Shown here piece after piece: positions 35,233 to 43,176 of a stretch of DNA of 64,000 nt. Position numbers and translations under genes: made by a program. Under the pieces are notes generated by a model. That model worked only from the letters and a program-made list of their open reading frames with translations. It had not been told where the DNA came from and did not search any database. Numbering within the stretch: the first letter of the stretch is position 1; each line of letters starts with the position of its first letter. The DNA is from Firm-04 sp946413695 (GTDB lineage: Bacteria; Bacillota; Clostridia; Oscillospirales; Ruminococcaceae), in NCBI GenBank assembly GCA_946413695.1, contig CAMKLV010000007.1, positions 1-64,000 on the forward strand, read 5' to 3'.

Positions 35233-35793
35233 ATGAAGCTGACCGAGAAAATCGCATATATGAAGGGTCTTCTGGACGGTATGGAGCTGGACGGCTCTAC
35301 CAAGGAGGGCAAGGCTATCCTGCAGATGGCTGAGGTCATGGAGGAAATGGGCGTCTATATCGACGATCTGCAGTCACAGGTCGATGAGCTGACAGAGCTC
35401 TGCGATCTGCTTGACAAGGATCTGGGCGAGGTCGAAACCGATCTCTACTGCGATGACGATGACGATTTTGATGATGATGACTTCGAGTTTGACGATGATG
35501 ACGATGACGATGATGATGAAGACGATCACTTCCGCATCGGCCGCGTCCTCCCGGCAGATTACGATGATTTTGCTTATGAAGACGACGATGACTACGATAA
35601 CGAAGTCTACGTTGTGAACTGTCCGAGCTGTGAAGAAACTGTCAACCTCACAGAGCGTGAGCTTGAGGAAGGCAGCATCGTTTGCCCGCACTGCGGCGAA
35701 CTGCTCGAGTTCAATTATGATGACATCGAACAGGATTTCTCCGATTCCGAGGAAATCGCTGACGATGCCGACAACGAGGGCGACGCTGAATAA
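35233..35793 (+). CDS. CD1247-type protein with acidic linker and zinc ribbon, 186 aa
   Basis: The N-terminal 60 residues are a coiled coil typical of the CD1247 N-terminal domain (EKIAYMKGLLDGMELDGSTK). A very acidic linker follows, with an almost unbroken run of Asp near residues 72-97. The C-terminal part is a zinc ribbon: CPSCEETV...CPHCGELL. Such proteins are conserved in Clostridia next to efp, as here, but their function is not known. The Asp run is encoded by GATGAC repeats and is prone to slippage. AAGGAAGG precedes the ATG. Confidence 0.82.
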   Translation: MKLTEKIAYMKGLLDGMELDGSTKEGKAILQMAEVMEEMGVYIDDLQSQVDELTELCDLLDKDLGEVETDLYCDDDDDFDDDDFEFDDDDDDDDDEDDHFRIGRVLPADYDDFAYEDDDDYDNEVYVVNCPSCEETVNLTERELEEGSIVCPHCGELLEFNYDDIEQDFSDSEEIADDADNEGDAE

Positions 35794-35818
35794 GGAGTCT
35801 CCTCACAAACACATTTGT

Positions 35819-35935
35819 TTCAGGGCGAGGTGCAATTCCTCACCGGCGGTATAGTCCGCGAACCGTGCAAACGGCTGAACCGGTGCAATTCCGGTACCGA
35901 CGGTATAGTCCGGATGGAAGAAACAGATTGTTCTC
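35819..35935 (+). promoter_or_regulatory. FMN riboswitch (RFN element)
   Basis: The conserved RFN helices are readable: AGGGCGAGGTGCAATTCC, CACCGGCGGTATAGTCCGCG, AACCGGTGCAATTCCGGTAC and CGACGGTATAGTCCGGATG followed by GAAGAAAC. With FMN bound, a downstream terminator (35976-36013) would form and stop expression of the riboflavin transporter gene. A small hairpin GCGG/CCGC at 35941-35954 lies between the two and may belong to the antiterminator. Confidence 0.96.
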
Positions 35936-35975
35936 AGCAAGCGGTGTGAGCCGCTGAAAAAACTGGTACAATCCG

Positions 35976-36013
35976 CCGCCCGTGAAGCGCATGTTTCACG
36001 GGCGGTTTTCTTC
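35976..36013 (+). terminator. Riboswitch expression-platform terminator
   Basis: Arms at 35976-35986 and 35995-36005 (CCGCCCGTGAA and its complement), then TTTTCTTCT; 42 nt before ribU. Confidence 0.9.
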
Positions 36014-36055
36014 TGTCAGAAGCCTCATATCTTCTTTCAGAAAGGAACGATTCTC

Positions 36056-36730
36056 ATGAAAAAAACTGCTGCTGTCAGCGCACCTGCGCAGACCACATCC
36101 GCCACCAGAAAGATTGTTATTCTGGCACTGCTCTCCGCAATCGGCTTCATCTCGATGATGATCATCAAGATTCCGGTTGTCGGGTTCCTCAAGTATGAGC
36201 CGAAGGATATCTTCATCACGTTCGCAGGTTTCCTCTACGGACCGCTCGCAGCACTCGGCTGCACAATCGTAACGGCTCTGCTTGAGCTGCCGTTCAGCTC
36301 CACCGGTCTGATCGGCATGATTATGAACATTGTCTCCAGCGCTGCATTTGCCTGCACTGCATCGCTCATCTACAAAAAGCGCCGTGATATCTACGGTGCC
36401 GCCATCGGACTGATTTGCAGCGTTGCTGCAATGAGCGTTTCGATGCTGCTCTGGAATTATCTGATCTCGCCGCTTTACATGGGCGTTTCCCGTGCGGAGA
36501 TCGTGCCGATGCTGACTTCGATGTTCCTGCCGTTCAATCTGCTGAAGGCGGGCATCAACGCCGGCATCACGCTGCTGCTCTACCGCCCGTTCCTGCGCGT
36601 TCTGCATCTCTGCGGCTACCCTGTCAACGATCATTTTGAGGATAAAAAGTCCTCGGTTGTTGTTGTATCCTGCATTGCGGCAGCGCTGCTCGCACTGTGC
36701 GTCGGCGTCGTGATCTTTCTCAACCGCTGA
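36056..36730 (+). CDS. ribU: Riboflavin transporter, ECF-type substrate-binding protein
   Basis: The substrate-specific (S) component of an energy-coupling-factor importer for riboflavin. The 224-residue protein has about six transmembrane helices; the first loop carries the RibU pattern KIPVVGFLKYEPKDIFITFA, which lines the flavin pocket. Its placement behind an FMN riboswitch confirms the substrate. ECF components EcfA/A'/T are not nearby, so it uses a shared module. AAAGGAAC precedes the ATG. Its stop overlaps the stop of the convergent sigK by 11 nt. Confidence 0.96.
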   Translation: MKKTAAVSAPAQTTSATRKIVILALLSAIGFISMMIIKIPVVGFLKYEPKDIFITFAGFLYGPLAALGCTIVTALLELPFSSTGLIGMIMNIVSSAAFACTASLIYKKRRDIYGAAIGLICSVAAMSVSMLLWNYLISPLYMGVSRAEIVPMLTSMFLPFNLLKAGINAGITLLLYRPFLRVLHLCGYPVNDHFEDKKSSVVVVSCIAAALLALCVGVVIFLNR

Positions 36731-37424
36731 CCGTGCCGTAGGACTGCTCATAAGCAGCCCGCAGCACCGCAAGCGCCCGCTTCTCAATCCGCGAGACATA
36801 GGAGCGGCTGATATCCAGTGTACAGGCTACCTCACGCTGCGTCTGTGCCGGATATCCGAACAAGCCGTACCGCCGGACAATCACCGTCCATTCGCGCTCG
36901 GAAAGTTTTGTCTGCAGATAGTGATAGAGCTGCTTTTCCTGCATGGACTGCGCGACCTGTTCCTCAAGATCGGTACTGTCCGGCATGATATCGAGAAGCG
37001 TCAGCGCATTCCCGTCTTTGTCATATTCCAAAGGATCGTCGAAGAACACCTCTCCGGCGGTCTTTTTTTTCGCCCGATAGTGCATCAGGATTTCATTTTC
37101 GATACACCTGCTCGCATAGGTTGCAAATCGCGCGCCCTTTTCCGGCTGAAAGGTCGAGACCGCCTTCATCAGCCCGAGCGTCCCGATGGAAATCAGCTCC
37201 TCCTGCTCCCGATCCGGCGAATAAAACTTTTTTGTCATATGTGCAACCAGCCGCAGATTATGTGTGATCAGCTTTTGTCGCGCCTCCTCCGAACCGGATG
37301 CCAGCTGCTCCAATAGTTCCTGCTCCTCTGCGCGCGTGAGTGCGGGCGGAAATGCTGCAGTGTGATCCACATGCAGCAGCAGGAAGGTCATCTGCCCGAA
37401 TAGCCCTGATAAGAATGAAAACAT
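36720..37424 (-). CDS. sigK: Sporulation sigma factor SigK
   Basis: A late mother-cell sigma factor. Residues 1-20 are hydrophobic (MFSFLSGLFGQMTFLLLHV), the pro-sequence typical of pro-sigma-K. Region 2 is complete (EARQKLITHNLRLVAHMTKK, ELISIGTLGLMKAVSTFQPE, ATYASRCIENEILMHYR), and region 4 ends in ACTLDISRSYVSRIEKRAL. The gene is intact and not split by a skin-type insertion as in Bacillus or Clostridioides. Start 37424 is preferred over 37430 because the GAGG site lies 8 nt upstream of it and only 2 nt from the latter. Confidence 0.93.
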   Translation of the reverse strand: MFSFLSGLFGQMTFLLLHVDHTAAFPPALTRAEEQELLEQLASGSEEARQKLITHNLRLVAHMTKKFYSPDREQEELISIGTLGLMKAVSTFQPEKGARFATYASRCIENEILMHYRAKKKTAGEVFFDDPLEYDKDGNALTLLDIMPDSTDLEEQVAQSMQEKQLYHYLQTKLSEREWTVIVRRYGLFGYPAQTQREVACTLDISRSYVSRIEKRALAVLRAAYEQSYGTVSG

Positions 37425-37475
37425 CAGCATCACCTCGCTGCAGTATATGCGGCGCCGCTCGGATTTAGATGTATC

Positions 37476-37517
37476 AAAAAGCCAAAAGCCGCTCTGCCAC
37501 TGTGACAGAACGGCTCT
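37476..37517 (-). terminator. Terminator between the ClpC-like gene and sigK
   Basis: On the minus strand AGCCGTTCTG (37515-37506) pairs with CAGAGCGGCT (37496-37487), then TTTTGGCTTTTT. Confidence 0.82.
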
Positions 37518-37522
37518 TTTCA

Positions 37523-39781
37523 TCAAACGGCAGGGATCGTCTGCTCAACGGTCAGTGCGCCGTTGCGGACACAGAGACGGTGCGCCCCCTTTGCATGCCG
37601 CAGCAGACTGTCTGCGAGAAGCGGCTCTGCCTGCTGTGTCAGTGCCGTCCGGATTGCGCGCGCACCGCCGTGTTCGGTATCGGCGCAGGACAGAAGCAGC
37701 TGCTCCGCCTCCGGCGTCCATGAGAGCGAGGCACCGCAGGCAGCTGCCCTGTCCGCGAGATCATGCAGCTGCATCTGCGCGATTTGCAGCAGGTCAGCGC
37801 CCGAGAGCCGCCGGAAAAGAATCGCCGCATCCAGACGGTGCAGAAGCTCGGGCTTCATTGTCTTTTTCAGGATTGACCGCAGCTCTGACGCCTGCTTTTC
37901 TTCGGTATCGGCGCTGTCCCCGAAACCGATGACGCCCTGCTGCAGTGTTTCCGCCCCGAGATTTGACGTCAGAATCAGCATTGTCTCCGAGAAATCCGCC
38001 TGATTGCCGCTGCTGTCCGTCAGTATGCCGTCCTCGAGAATCTGCAAAAGCAGAGAAAGCACATCCGGATGCGCCTTTTCCATCTCGTCAAAGAGAATCA
38101 GACTGTAGGGCGCTCGGCGCACACGCTCGACCAGCGTGCCGCCCTCGTCATATCCGACATATCCCGGCGGCGCACCGATCAACCGCGCAGCTGTGTGCTT
38201 TTCCATATACTCGCTCATGTCAATCCGGATCAGACTGCCCGCAAACAACTCCTCTGCGATGCATCTTGCAAGCTCAGTTTTGCCGATTCCGGTCGCGCCG
38301 AGAAACAGAAACGCCCCGACCGGACGCCCCCCCTTCCGCAATCCGGAACGGTTCCGCCGGATCGCCTGCGCAACTGCCGTGATTGCCGCATCCTGCCCGA
38401 TCACGCGGCGGCGCAGCGTCTCCTCAAGATGCAGCAGGCGCTCCGTCTCCGATTCTGTCAGCGATTCCGCAGGGATGCCCGTTTTCACAGCAACCATATG
38501 CGCGATATCCCCCTGCCCGATCGCCGGATACTGCTCGGGATCATGCGCATGCAGCAGTTCCAGCCGCTTTGCTGCGCAGGCTTCATCCAGCAGATCGAGC
38601 GCCTTATCCGGCAGCGCACGGTCATGCAGATACCGCACGGAATAGTTCACCGCAGCACCGATTGCCTCCGGCGCGATCTCGACACGGTGAAAGCGCTCAT
38701 AGCGGCAGCGCAGCCCGCTGATCATTTCAGCAGCTTCGGCGGCTGATGGCTCGGCAATCCGCACCGGCTGAAAGCGGCGCGCAAGGGCTGCATCCTTTTC
38801 AATCTGGCGGCGGTATTCATCTTCTGTGGTCGCGCCGATGATCTGGAGCTCCCCTCTTGCAAGCCGCGGCTTCAAGATGTTCGCCGCGTCGATCGCGCCC
38901 TCTGCCGCGCCCGTTCCGGTGATCATATGCAGCTCGTCAATGAACAGCAGTACTTCCGGATTTCCGACTGCTTCCTCCATACAGGCACGCAGGCGCTCCT
39001 CAAAATCCCCGCGGTACTTCGCACCGGCAAGCAGCGCCGTCAGGTCCAGCGCGAGAACCACGCGGCTGCGCATTGTCTGCGGGACATCCCCGTGCAGGAT
39101 GCGCTGCGCAATGCCCTCGACAATCGCGGTTTTCCCGACACCCGCCTGCCCGATCAGCACCGGATTGTTCTTTGTCCGGCGGAGCAGAATCTGCATGATC
39201 TGCTGCATTTCCTGCGCTCTGCCGATCAGCGGGTCAAACTGCTCCGCCGCAACCGGATCGGTCAGATTCCGCGCATACTGCGCAAGCGTCGGGCAGGCTT
39301 TGCGGTCGAACTGCGGAAAGGCATCCGCGCTCTCATGAACCGCAAGCTGCTCCTGTCCGCAGGCATTGCGCAGAATATGCAGCGGGATACCCATGCCGCG
39401 CAGAATCGACGATGCGCCGCAGTGTTCATCCTGCAGCACAGCTTTCAGCAGCGATTCCGAGCTGACTGCCGGTGCACTGTTCTGCAAATCAACGGACTGC
39501 CGTTCCGCATTGCGCAGAATCCGCCGGAAAGCCGGTGTACAGGCATGCTCGCCGAGCTGTGCCGGTTCTGCGCGCCCGATCTCCTCGAGCACAGCCTGCT
39601 GAAAGCGCTGCAGCGGAACTCTGTGTGTCCGCAGAATCGCCGCCCCGACATTGCTGCCGTCCGCGAGCATCGCGAGAATCAGGTGCTCCGTGCCGATGAA
39701 GCTGTGCCCGAGCGATTCCGCCTGCGTCTTTGCATGCGCGATAATCTGCCGCGCCTTTTTCGTATATGCATCCTTCTGCAA
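37523..39781 (-). CDS. ClpC-like double AAA+ unfoldase lacking the middle domain, 752 aa
   Basis: The N-terminal Clp-N double repeat spans residues 1-145. AAA-1: Walker A GQAGVGKT (211-218), Walker B VLLFIDELHMI. AAA-2: Walker A GATGIGKT (495-502), and an IGF tripeptide (618-620) that fits docking to ClpP. Between the AAA modules, residues 401-425 form only a short linker: the coiled-coil middle (UVR) domain that lets ClpC bind adaptors is missing, so the layout is like ClpA. It is therefore a ClpP partner with unusual regulation. It uses a TTG start with GGAGGG 7 nt upstream. A strong terminator separates it from sigK. Confidence 0.88.
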   Translation of the reverse strand: MQKDAYTKKARQIIAHAKTQAESLGHSFIGTEHLILAMLADGSNVGAAILRTHRVPLQRFQQAVLEEIGRAEPAQLGEHACTPAFRRILRNAERQSVDLQNSAPAVSSESLLKAVLQDEHCGASSILRGMGIPLHILRNACGQEQLAVHESADAFPQFDRKACPTLAQYARNLTDPVAAEQFDPLIGRAQEMQQIMQILLRRTKNNPVLIGQAGVGKTAIVEGIAQRILHGDVPQTMRSRVVLALDLTALLAGAKYRGDFEERLRACMEEAVGNPEVLLFIDELHMITGTGAAEGAIDAANILKPRLARGELQIIGATTEDEYRRQIEKDAALARRFQPVRIAEPSAAEAAEMISGLRCRYERFHRVEIAPEAIGAAVNYSVRYLHDRALPDKALDLLDEACAAKRLELLHAHDPEQYPAIGQGDIAHMVAVKTGIPAESLTESETERLLHLEETLRRRVIGQDAAITAVAQAIRRNRSGLRKGGRPVGAFLFLGATGIGKTELARCIAEELFAGSLIRIDMSEYMEKHTAARLIGAPPGYVGYDEGGTLVERVRRAPYSLILFDEMEKAHPDVLSLLLQILEDGILTDSSGNQADFSETMLILTSNLGAETLQQGVIGFGDSADTEEKQASELRSILKKTMKPELLHRLDAAILFRRLSGADLLQIAQMQLHDLADRAAACGASLSWTPEAEQLLLSCADTEHGGARAIRTALTQQAEPLLADSLLRHAKGAHRLCVRNGALTVEQTIPAV

Positions 39782-39971
39782 ATCTGATCCCTCCGTTTTC
39801 GTTTGCTATACTATATGCAGATACCGCATGCTTTACCCGTGCAGCGCTGTCACACTTTTCCCGCAGCCGCATATCATGAGACTAGGAAGCGGAACAAACC
39901 GCTCCCCCAAAACAGCACCGCGATCCGGACGCGATGCCATGCCTACATTCTCATGATAAGGAGTGCTGATT

Positions 39972-40103
39972 ATGTGCGGTAACGATTGCAACAACATGTG
40001 GTGGATTATCATTCTGATTCTGCTGTTCAGCATGTGCTGCGGCAACAGCTGCGGCTGCGGGAACAACAACGGATGCGGCTGCAATAACGGCTGCGGCTGC
40101 TGA
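39972..40103 (+). CDS. Cys-rich membrane mini-protein, 43 aa
   Basis: Start ATG 39972 has AAGGAG 9 nt upstream. The peptide begins MCGNDCNNMW, then a hydrophobic helix of about 14 residues (WIIILILLFSM) and a tail of Cys, Gly and Asn in CGCG/NGCGC repeats, ten cysteines in total. This style is seen in small spore-coat or YjcZ-like sporulation proteins, and the neighbours sigK and spoIIR support such a role. It overlaps the 3' end of spoIIR on the opposite strand by 77 nt, so one of the two ends is uncertain. Confidence 0.6.
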   Translation: MCGNDCNNMWWIIILILLFSMCCGNSCGCGNNNGCGCNNGCGC

Positions 40104-40767
40104 TCTGCACACGCGGATCAAAACACGGATGCACCGTCTCTCCTGCGGGAGAGGCGGTTTCCGCCTGTTCCAGCGACTTCTGAACCCAGCGGATTGCAGC
40201 GCGTGCCGTATCCACACATTTCAGGCGGACCTCATATTCCTCCGGATGCATCGCCATATTGCAGGCATCCCCGGTGAGAATATCCGCAGGCGCCTGCTCC
40301 GCCGCCGGAATACACATCGCCGGATACATCACGCACCACCAGTTCTGCCCCTCCGCTTTGCCAATCTCCACACGGAGCGCCTGATATTCCCCCGCAGGCA
40401 GCGTGATATCCCCGTATCTGCGCGCAGGGAACTCCGTCTGCTCCAGCGTGACATTCACCGCATCCGGACAGCCGGATGCGCGGAGCGTCTGCTCTGCGGT
40501 CTCACGGATCGCTGGCAGCTGACGGCGCAGCGCCGCACAGCCGGACGCAAAATCTGCGTTTTCCGGAATCCATTCTCCTGCCGACTGCAGCAGCGCATCG
40601 CGGACAAGCAGCTTCACCGTCTGATCCGCCGTGCTGTCACTGTCCGCGAGAATATGCAGCCGGATGACGCTGTTCTCAATTTGTGAGAGCGTTTCCGCCG
40701 TGTGCCCGAGATTTGCCGCTGCTGCTGCAAGCAGCAGAATCAGCAGCATTGCAATTGCCTGTTTCAT
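40027..40767 (-). CDS. spoIIR: Stage II sporulation protein R
   Basis: A secreted signalling protein made in the forespore that activates the SpoIIGA protease and so sigma-E processing in the mother cell. The N-terminal signal anchor (IAMLLILLLAAAAANLGHT) is followed by the family core (IRLHILADSDSTADQTVKLL and GDITLPAGEYQALRVEIGKA; WWCVMYPAMC). Start 40767 has GGAGG 8 nt upstream; ATG 40773 would be too close. The last 30 residues are Arg/Ser/Cys-rich, because they read through the complement of the Cys-rich gene; the natural stop may have been lost. Confidence 0.87.
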   Translation of the reverse strand: MKQAIAMLLILLLAAAAANLGHTAETLSQIENSVIRLHILADSDSTADQTVKLLVRDALLQSAGEWIPENADFASGCAALRRQLPAIRETAEQTLRASGCPDAVNVTLEQTEFPARRYGDITLPAGEYQALRVEIGKAEGQNWWCVMYPAMCIPAAEQAPADILTGDACNMAMHPEEYEVRLKCVDTARAAIRWVQKSLEQAETASPAGETVHPCFDPRVQISSRSRYCSRIRCCSRSRSCCRSTC

Positions 40768-40902
40768 GGTCATTTCCTCCGTACTGTTTGGTTTCTGTCC
40801 GGAGTATTGGTCAAACCGGTGAATTTATACAGTAACATATACAGAAATTCATCTAAGGAGATAGTTTTCTGCACATACCACTAGATTTATCCGGATTTCC
40901 TC

Positions 40903-40931
40903 TTGCTTTTTTCCGGAAAATCGTGTATAAT
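40903..40931 (+). promoter_or_regulatory. Promoter of fba
   Basis: TTGCTT (40903-40908) and TATAAT (40926-40931), spacer 17 nt. The leader from here to 41016 shows no gene; region 40774-40902 shows nothing else clear. Confidence 0.8.
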
Positions 40932-41016
40932 ATGGGATGGTGAAATGTACGGATGTATGTTTTATCCGGAATTAGCCGGTGCTTCCGGCGTCATTGTATC
41001 ATAGGAGGAATTAACA

Positions 41017-41880
41017 ATGCTGGTATCTGCAAAAGACATGCTGAACAAGGCAAGAGACGGCAAGTACGCTGTCGGTCAGTTCAACATCAACAACCTCGAA
41101 TGGACAAAGGCTGTTCTGCTCACAGCGCAGAAGCTCAACTCCCCTGTCATCCTCGGTGTTTCCGAAGGTGCCGGAAAGTATATGTGCGGCTTCAAGACCG
41201 TTGCTGAGATGGTCAAGGCAATGGATGAATCCCTCGGCATCACCGTTCCGGTTGCTCTGCATCTCGATCACGGCACCTATGACGGCTGCTACAAGTGCAT
41301 CAAGGCAGGCTTTACTTCCATCATGTTCGACGGCTCCCACTTCCCGATCGACGAGAACGTCGAGAAGACCACTGAGCTCGTTCACGTTGCACATCAGCTC
41401 GGTCTCTCCATCGAGGCTGAGGTCGGCGCAATCGGCGGCGAAGAGGACGGCGTCATCGGTAAGGGTGAGTGCGCAGATCCGCAGGAGTGCAAGCAGATCG
41501 CAGATCTCGGCGTTGACTTCCTTGCAGCCGGCATCGGCAATATCCACGGTGTATATCCGGCAAACTGGGAAGGTCTGAGCTTCGAGACCCTCGACGCTAT
41601 CAACAAGACCGTCGGCGATATGCCGCTCGTTCTGCACGGCGGTACCGGTATTCCGGACGATCAGATCAAGAAGGCAATCTCCCTCGGCGTTGCAAAGATC
41701 AACGTCAACACCGAGTGCCAGCTCGTCTTTGCTGAGGCTACCCGCGGCTACGTTGAGGCAGGCAAGGATAAGCAGGGCAAGGGCTTCGATCCCCGTAAGC
41801 TGCTCGCTCCGGGCTTCGATGCAATCTGCGCAAAGGTTGAAGAGAAGATGCGCCTGTTCGGCTCTGTCGATAAGGCATAA
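41017..41880 (+). CDS. fba: Class II fructose-bisphosphate aldolase
   Basis: Cleaves fructose 1,6-bisphosphate to dihydroxyacetone phosphate and glyceraldehyde 3-phosphate in glycolysis. The 287-residue zinc enzyme has catalytic Asp84 and zinc ligand His85 in LHLDHGTYDG, the second metal cluster EAEVGAIGGEED, and ligands in GIGNIHGVY and VLHGGTGI. Codons are strongly biased (mostly AAG, GAC, ATC), as expected for a highly expressed gene, and AGGAGG lies 8 nt before the ATG. It has its own promoter and terminator. Confidence 0.97.
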   Translation: MLVSAKDMLNKARDGKYAVGQFNINNLEWTKAVLLTAQKLNSPVILGVSEGAGKYMCGFKTVAEMVKAMDESLGITVPVALHLDHGTYDGCYKCIKAGFTSIMFDGSHFPIDENVEKTTELVHVAHQLGLSIEAEVGAIGGEEDGVIGKGECADPQECKQIADLGVDFLAAGIGNIHGVYPANWEGLSFETLDAINKTVGDMPLVLHGGTGIPDDQIKKAISLGVAKINVNTECQLVFAEATRGYVEAGKDKQGKGFDPRKLLAPGFDAICAKVEEKMRLFGSVDKA

Positions 41881-41908
41881 TCGCTTTCTCAACAGTATCC
41901 ATACATCA

Positions 41909-41950
41909 AAAATCCCGAAAGCATTTTCACAGTGCTTTCGGGATTTTCTG
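41909..41950. terminator. Bidirectional terminator between fba and the methyltransferase gene
   Basis: Perfect 14-bp arms at 41910-41923 and 41933-41946, flanked by A-run and T-run on the two sides. Confidence 0.85.
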
Positions 41951-41963
41951 TATTATAATCTGT

Positions 41964-42785
41964 TTACGCTTTCCGCAGCGCCCAGAATGCCACCGCACTC
42001 GCCGCCGCAACATTCAGTGAATCTACGCCGTGCGCCATCGGAATGCGCACTGTCCAGTCACACGCGGCAATCGTCTCCGGCGCAAGCCCCTCACCCTCTG
42101 TCCCGAGGACAACCGCGAGTCTTTCCGCCGCTCCGATTCTTTCATCGTCTACCGAGACCGAATCCTCACAGAGCGCCATCGCAGCAGAACGGAATCCGAG
42201 ATCATGCAGCATATGGATCGCAGCTGCCGCGTTCGGCGCATCCGGCAGATAGCTCCACGGAATCTGGAATACTGTTCCCATGCTGACACGCGCAGCCCTG
42301 CGGTAAAGCGGATCGGTACAGCCGGATGTCAGCAGAACAGCATCCATGCCGAGCGCTGCCGCCGAGCGGAAAATCGCGCCGAGATTCGTCGGGTTCATGA
42401 CGTTTTCCAGCAGCACAATCCGGCTGAAATCCGAAAGGATTGCAGGATCAAACGCGGATTCCCGACGGCGCATCGCACACAGCACGCCGCGCGTCAGATG
42501 AATGCCGGAGATTGAATTGAGAACAGCCGTCTCCGCAAGATACACCGGCTTATCTGCGGCGCATTTCACAAGTGCCTGCACCTGCTCTGTATAAAATGCG
42601 GTGTCTATCAAAAAGCTAACCGGCTGATAACCGGCATGCATTGCGCGCTCGATCACATTCGGGCTCTCTGCAATAAAAAGCCCGGGCTCCGGCTCATAAA
42701 AATGATAAAGCTGCGTCTCTGAGCACTGCAGCCACTCCGCCCACGGGGAATCCGCAAGCGCTGAAATCTGAATCTCCCCTGCCAT
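41964..42785 (-). CDS. TrmH/SpoU-family RNA 2'-O-ribose methyltransferase
   Basis: A SPOUT enzyme that methylates ribose in tRNA or rRNA. The C-terminal half shows the knot motifs: NPTNLGAIFRSAAALG (motif 1), VLGTEGEGL (motif 2) and IPMAHGVDSLNVAAASAVA (motif 3). The N-terminal 120 residues form a substrate-binding domain resembling L30e. Start 42785 (MAGEIQISAL) has GGAGG 5 nt upstream; the frame continues to 42806. The target nucleotide cannot be assigned from sequence. It converges on fba, sharing the terminator. Confidence 0.9.
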   Translation of the reverse strand: MAGEIQISALADSPWAEWLQCSETQLYHFYEPEPGLFIAESPNVIERAMHAGYQPVSFLIDTAFYTEQVQALVKCAADKPVYLAETAVLNSISGIHLTRGVLCAMRRRESAFDPAILSDFSRIVLLENVMNPTNLGAIFRSAAALGMDAVLLTSGCTDPLYRRAARVSMGTVFQIPWSYLPDAPNAAAAIHMLHDLGFRSAAMALCEDSVSVDDERIGAAERLAVVLGTEGEGLAPETIAACDWTVRIPMAHGVDSLNVAAASAVAFWALRKA

Positions 42786-42862
42786 ATATAGCCTCCGTTT
42801 TTTCATTTATTATAGCATAGATCGTCAAAATTCGCAAGATAATAATTTTTTGTCGCTTAGGG

Positions 42863-42891
42863 GTTGACAAAATCGCAAAATTATGCTATAA
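42863..42891 (+). promoter_or_regulatory. Promoter of the tRNA-Ser genes
   Basis: TTGACA (42863-42868) and TATAAT (42886-42891), spacer 17 nt, perfect. Confidence 0.9.
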
Positions 42892-42911
42892 TGATAAAGC
42901 TGAATCCGAAA

Positions 42912-43000
<89 letters not shown>

Positions 43001-43033
43001 ACATCATCTACGGATATCGCATTCATCATTGCT

Positions 43034-43123
43034 GGAGAAATACCCAAGTGGTGAAGGGGCTCCCCTGCTAAGGGAGTAGGGCTCGAAAGGGTCGCGAGGG
43101 TTCAAATCCCTCTTTCTCCGCCA
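43034..43123 (+). tRNA. tRNA-Ser(GCT), probable ICE insertion site
   Basis: Acceptor GGAGAAA/TTTCTCC, G73 and encoded CCA. Anticodon loop CTGCTAA gives GCT; variable arm long; T-loop GGTTCAAATCC. The mobile element begins right after its 3' end, so the tRNA end likely acts as the attachment site (attL). Confidence 0.95.
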
Positions 43124-43131
43124 TTGCAGAA

Positions 43132-43176
43132 ATGTCCTGGATACGTTAAAAACGACGTATCTAGGACATTTTCTTT
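43132..43176 (+). terminator. Terminator after the tRNA-Ser genes
   Basis: Near-perfect 15-bp arms (43132-43146 and 43155-43169, one wobble) and a TTTTCTTT tail. It lies within the presumed element, 9 nt after the CCA, so it may be the element's own or the displaced tRNA terminator. Confidence 0.75.
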
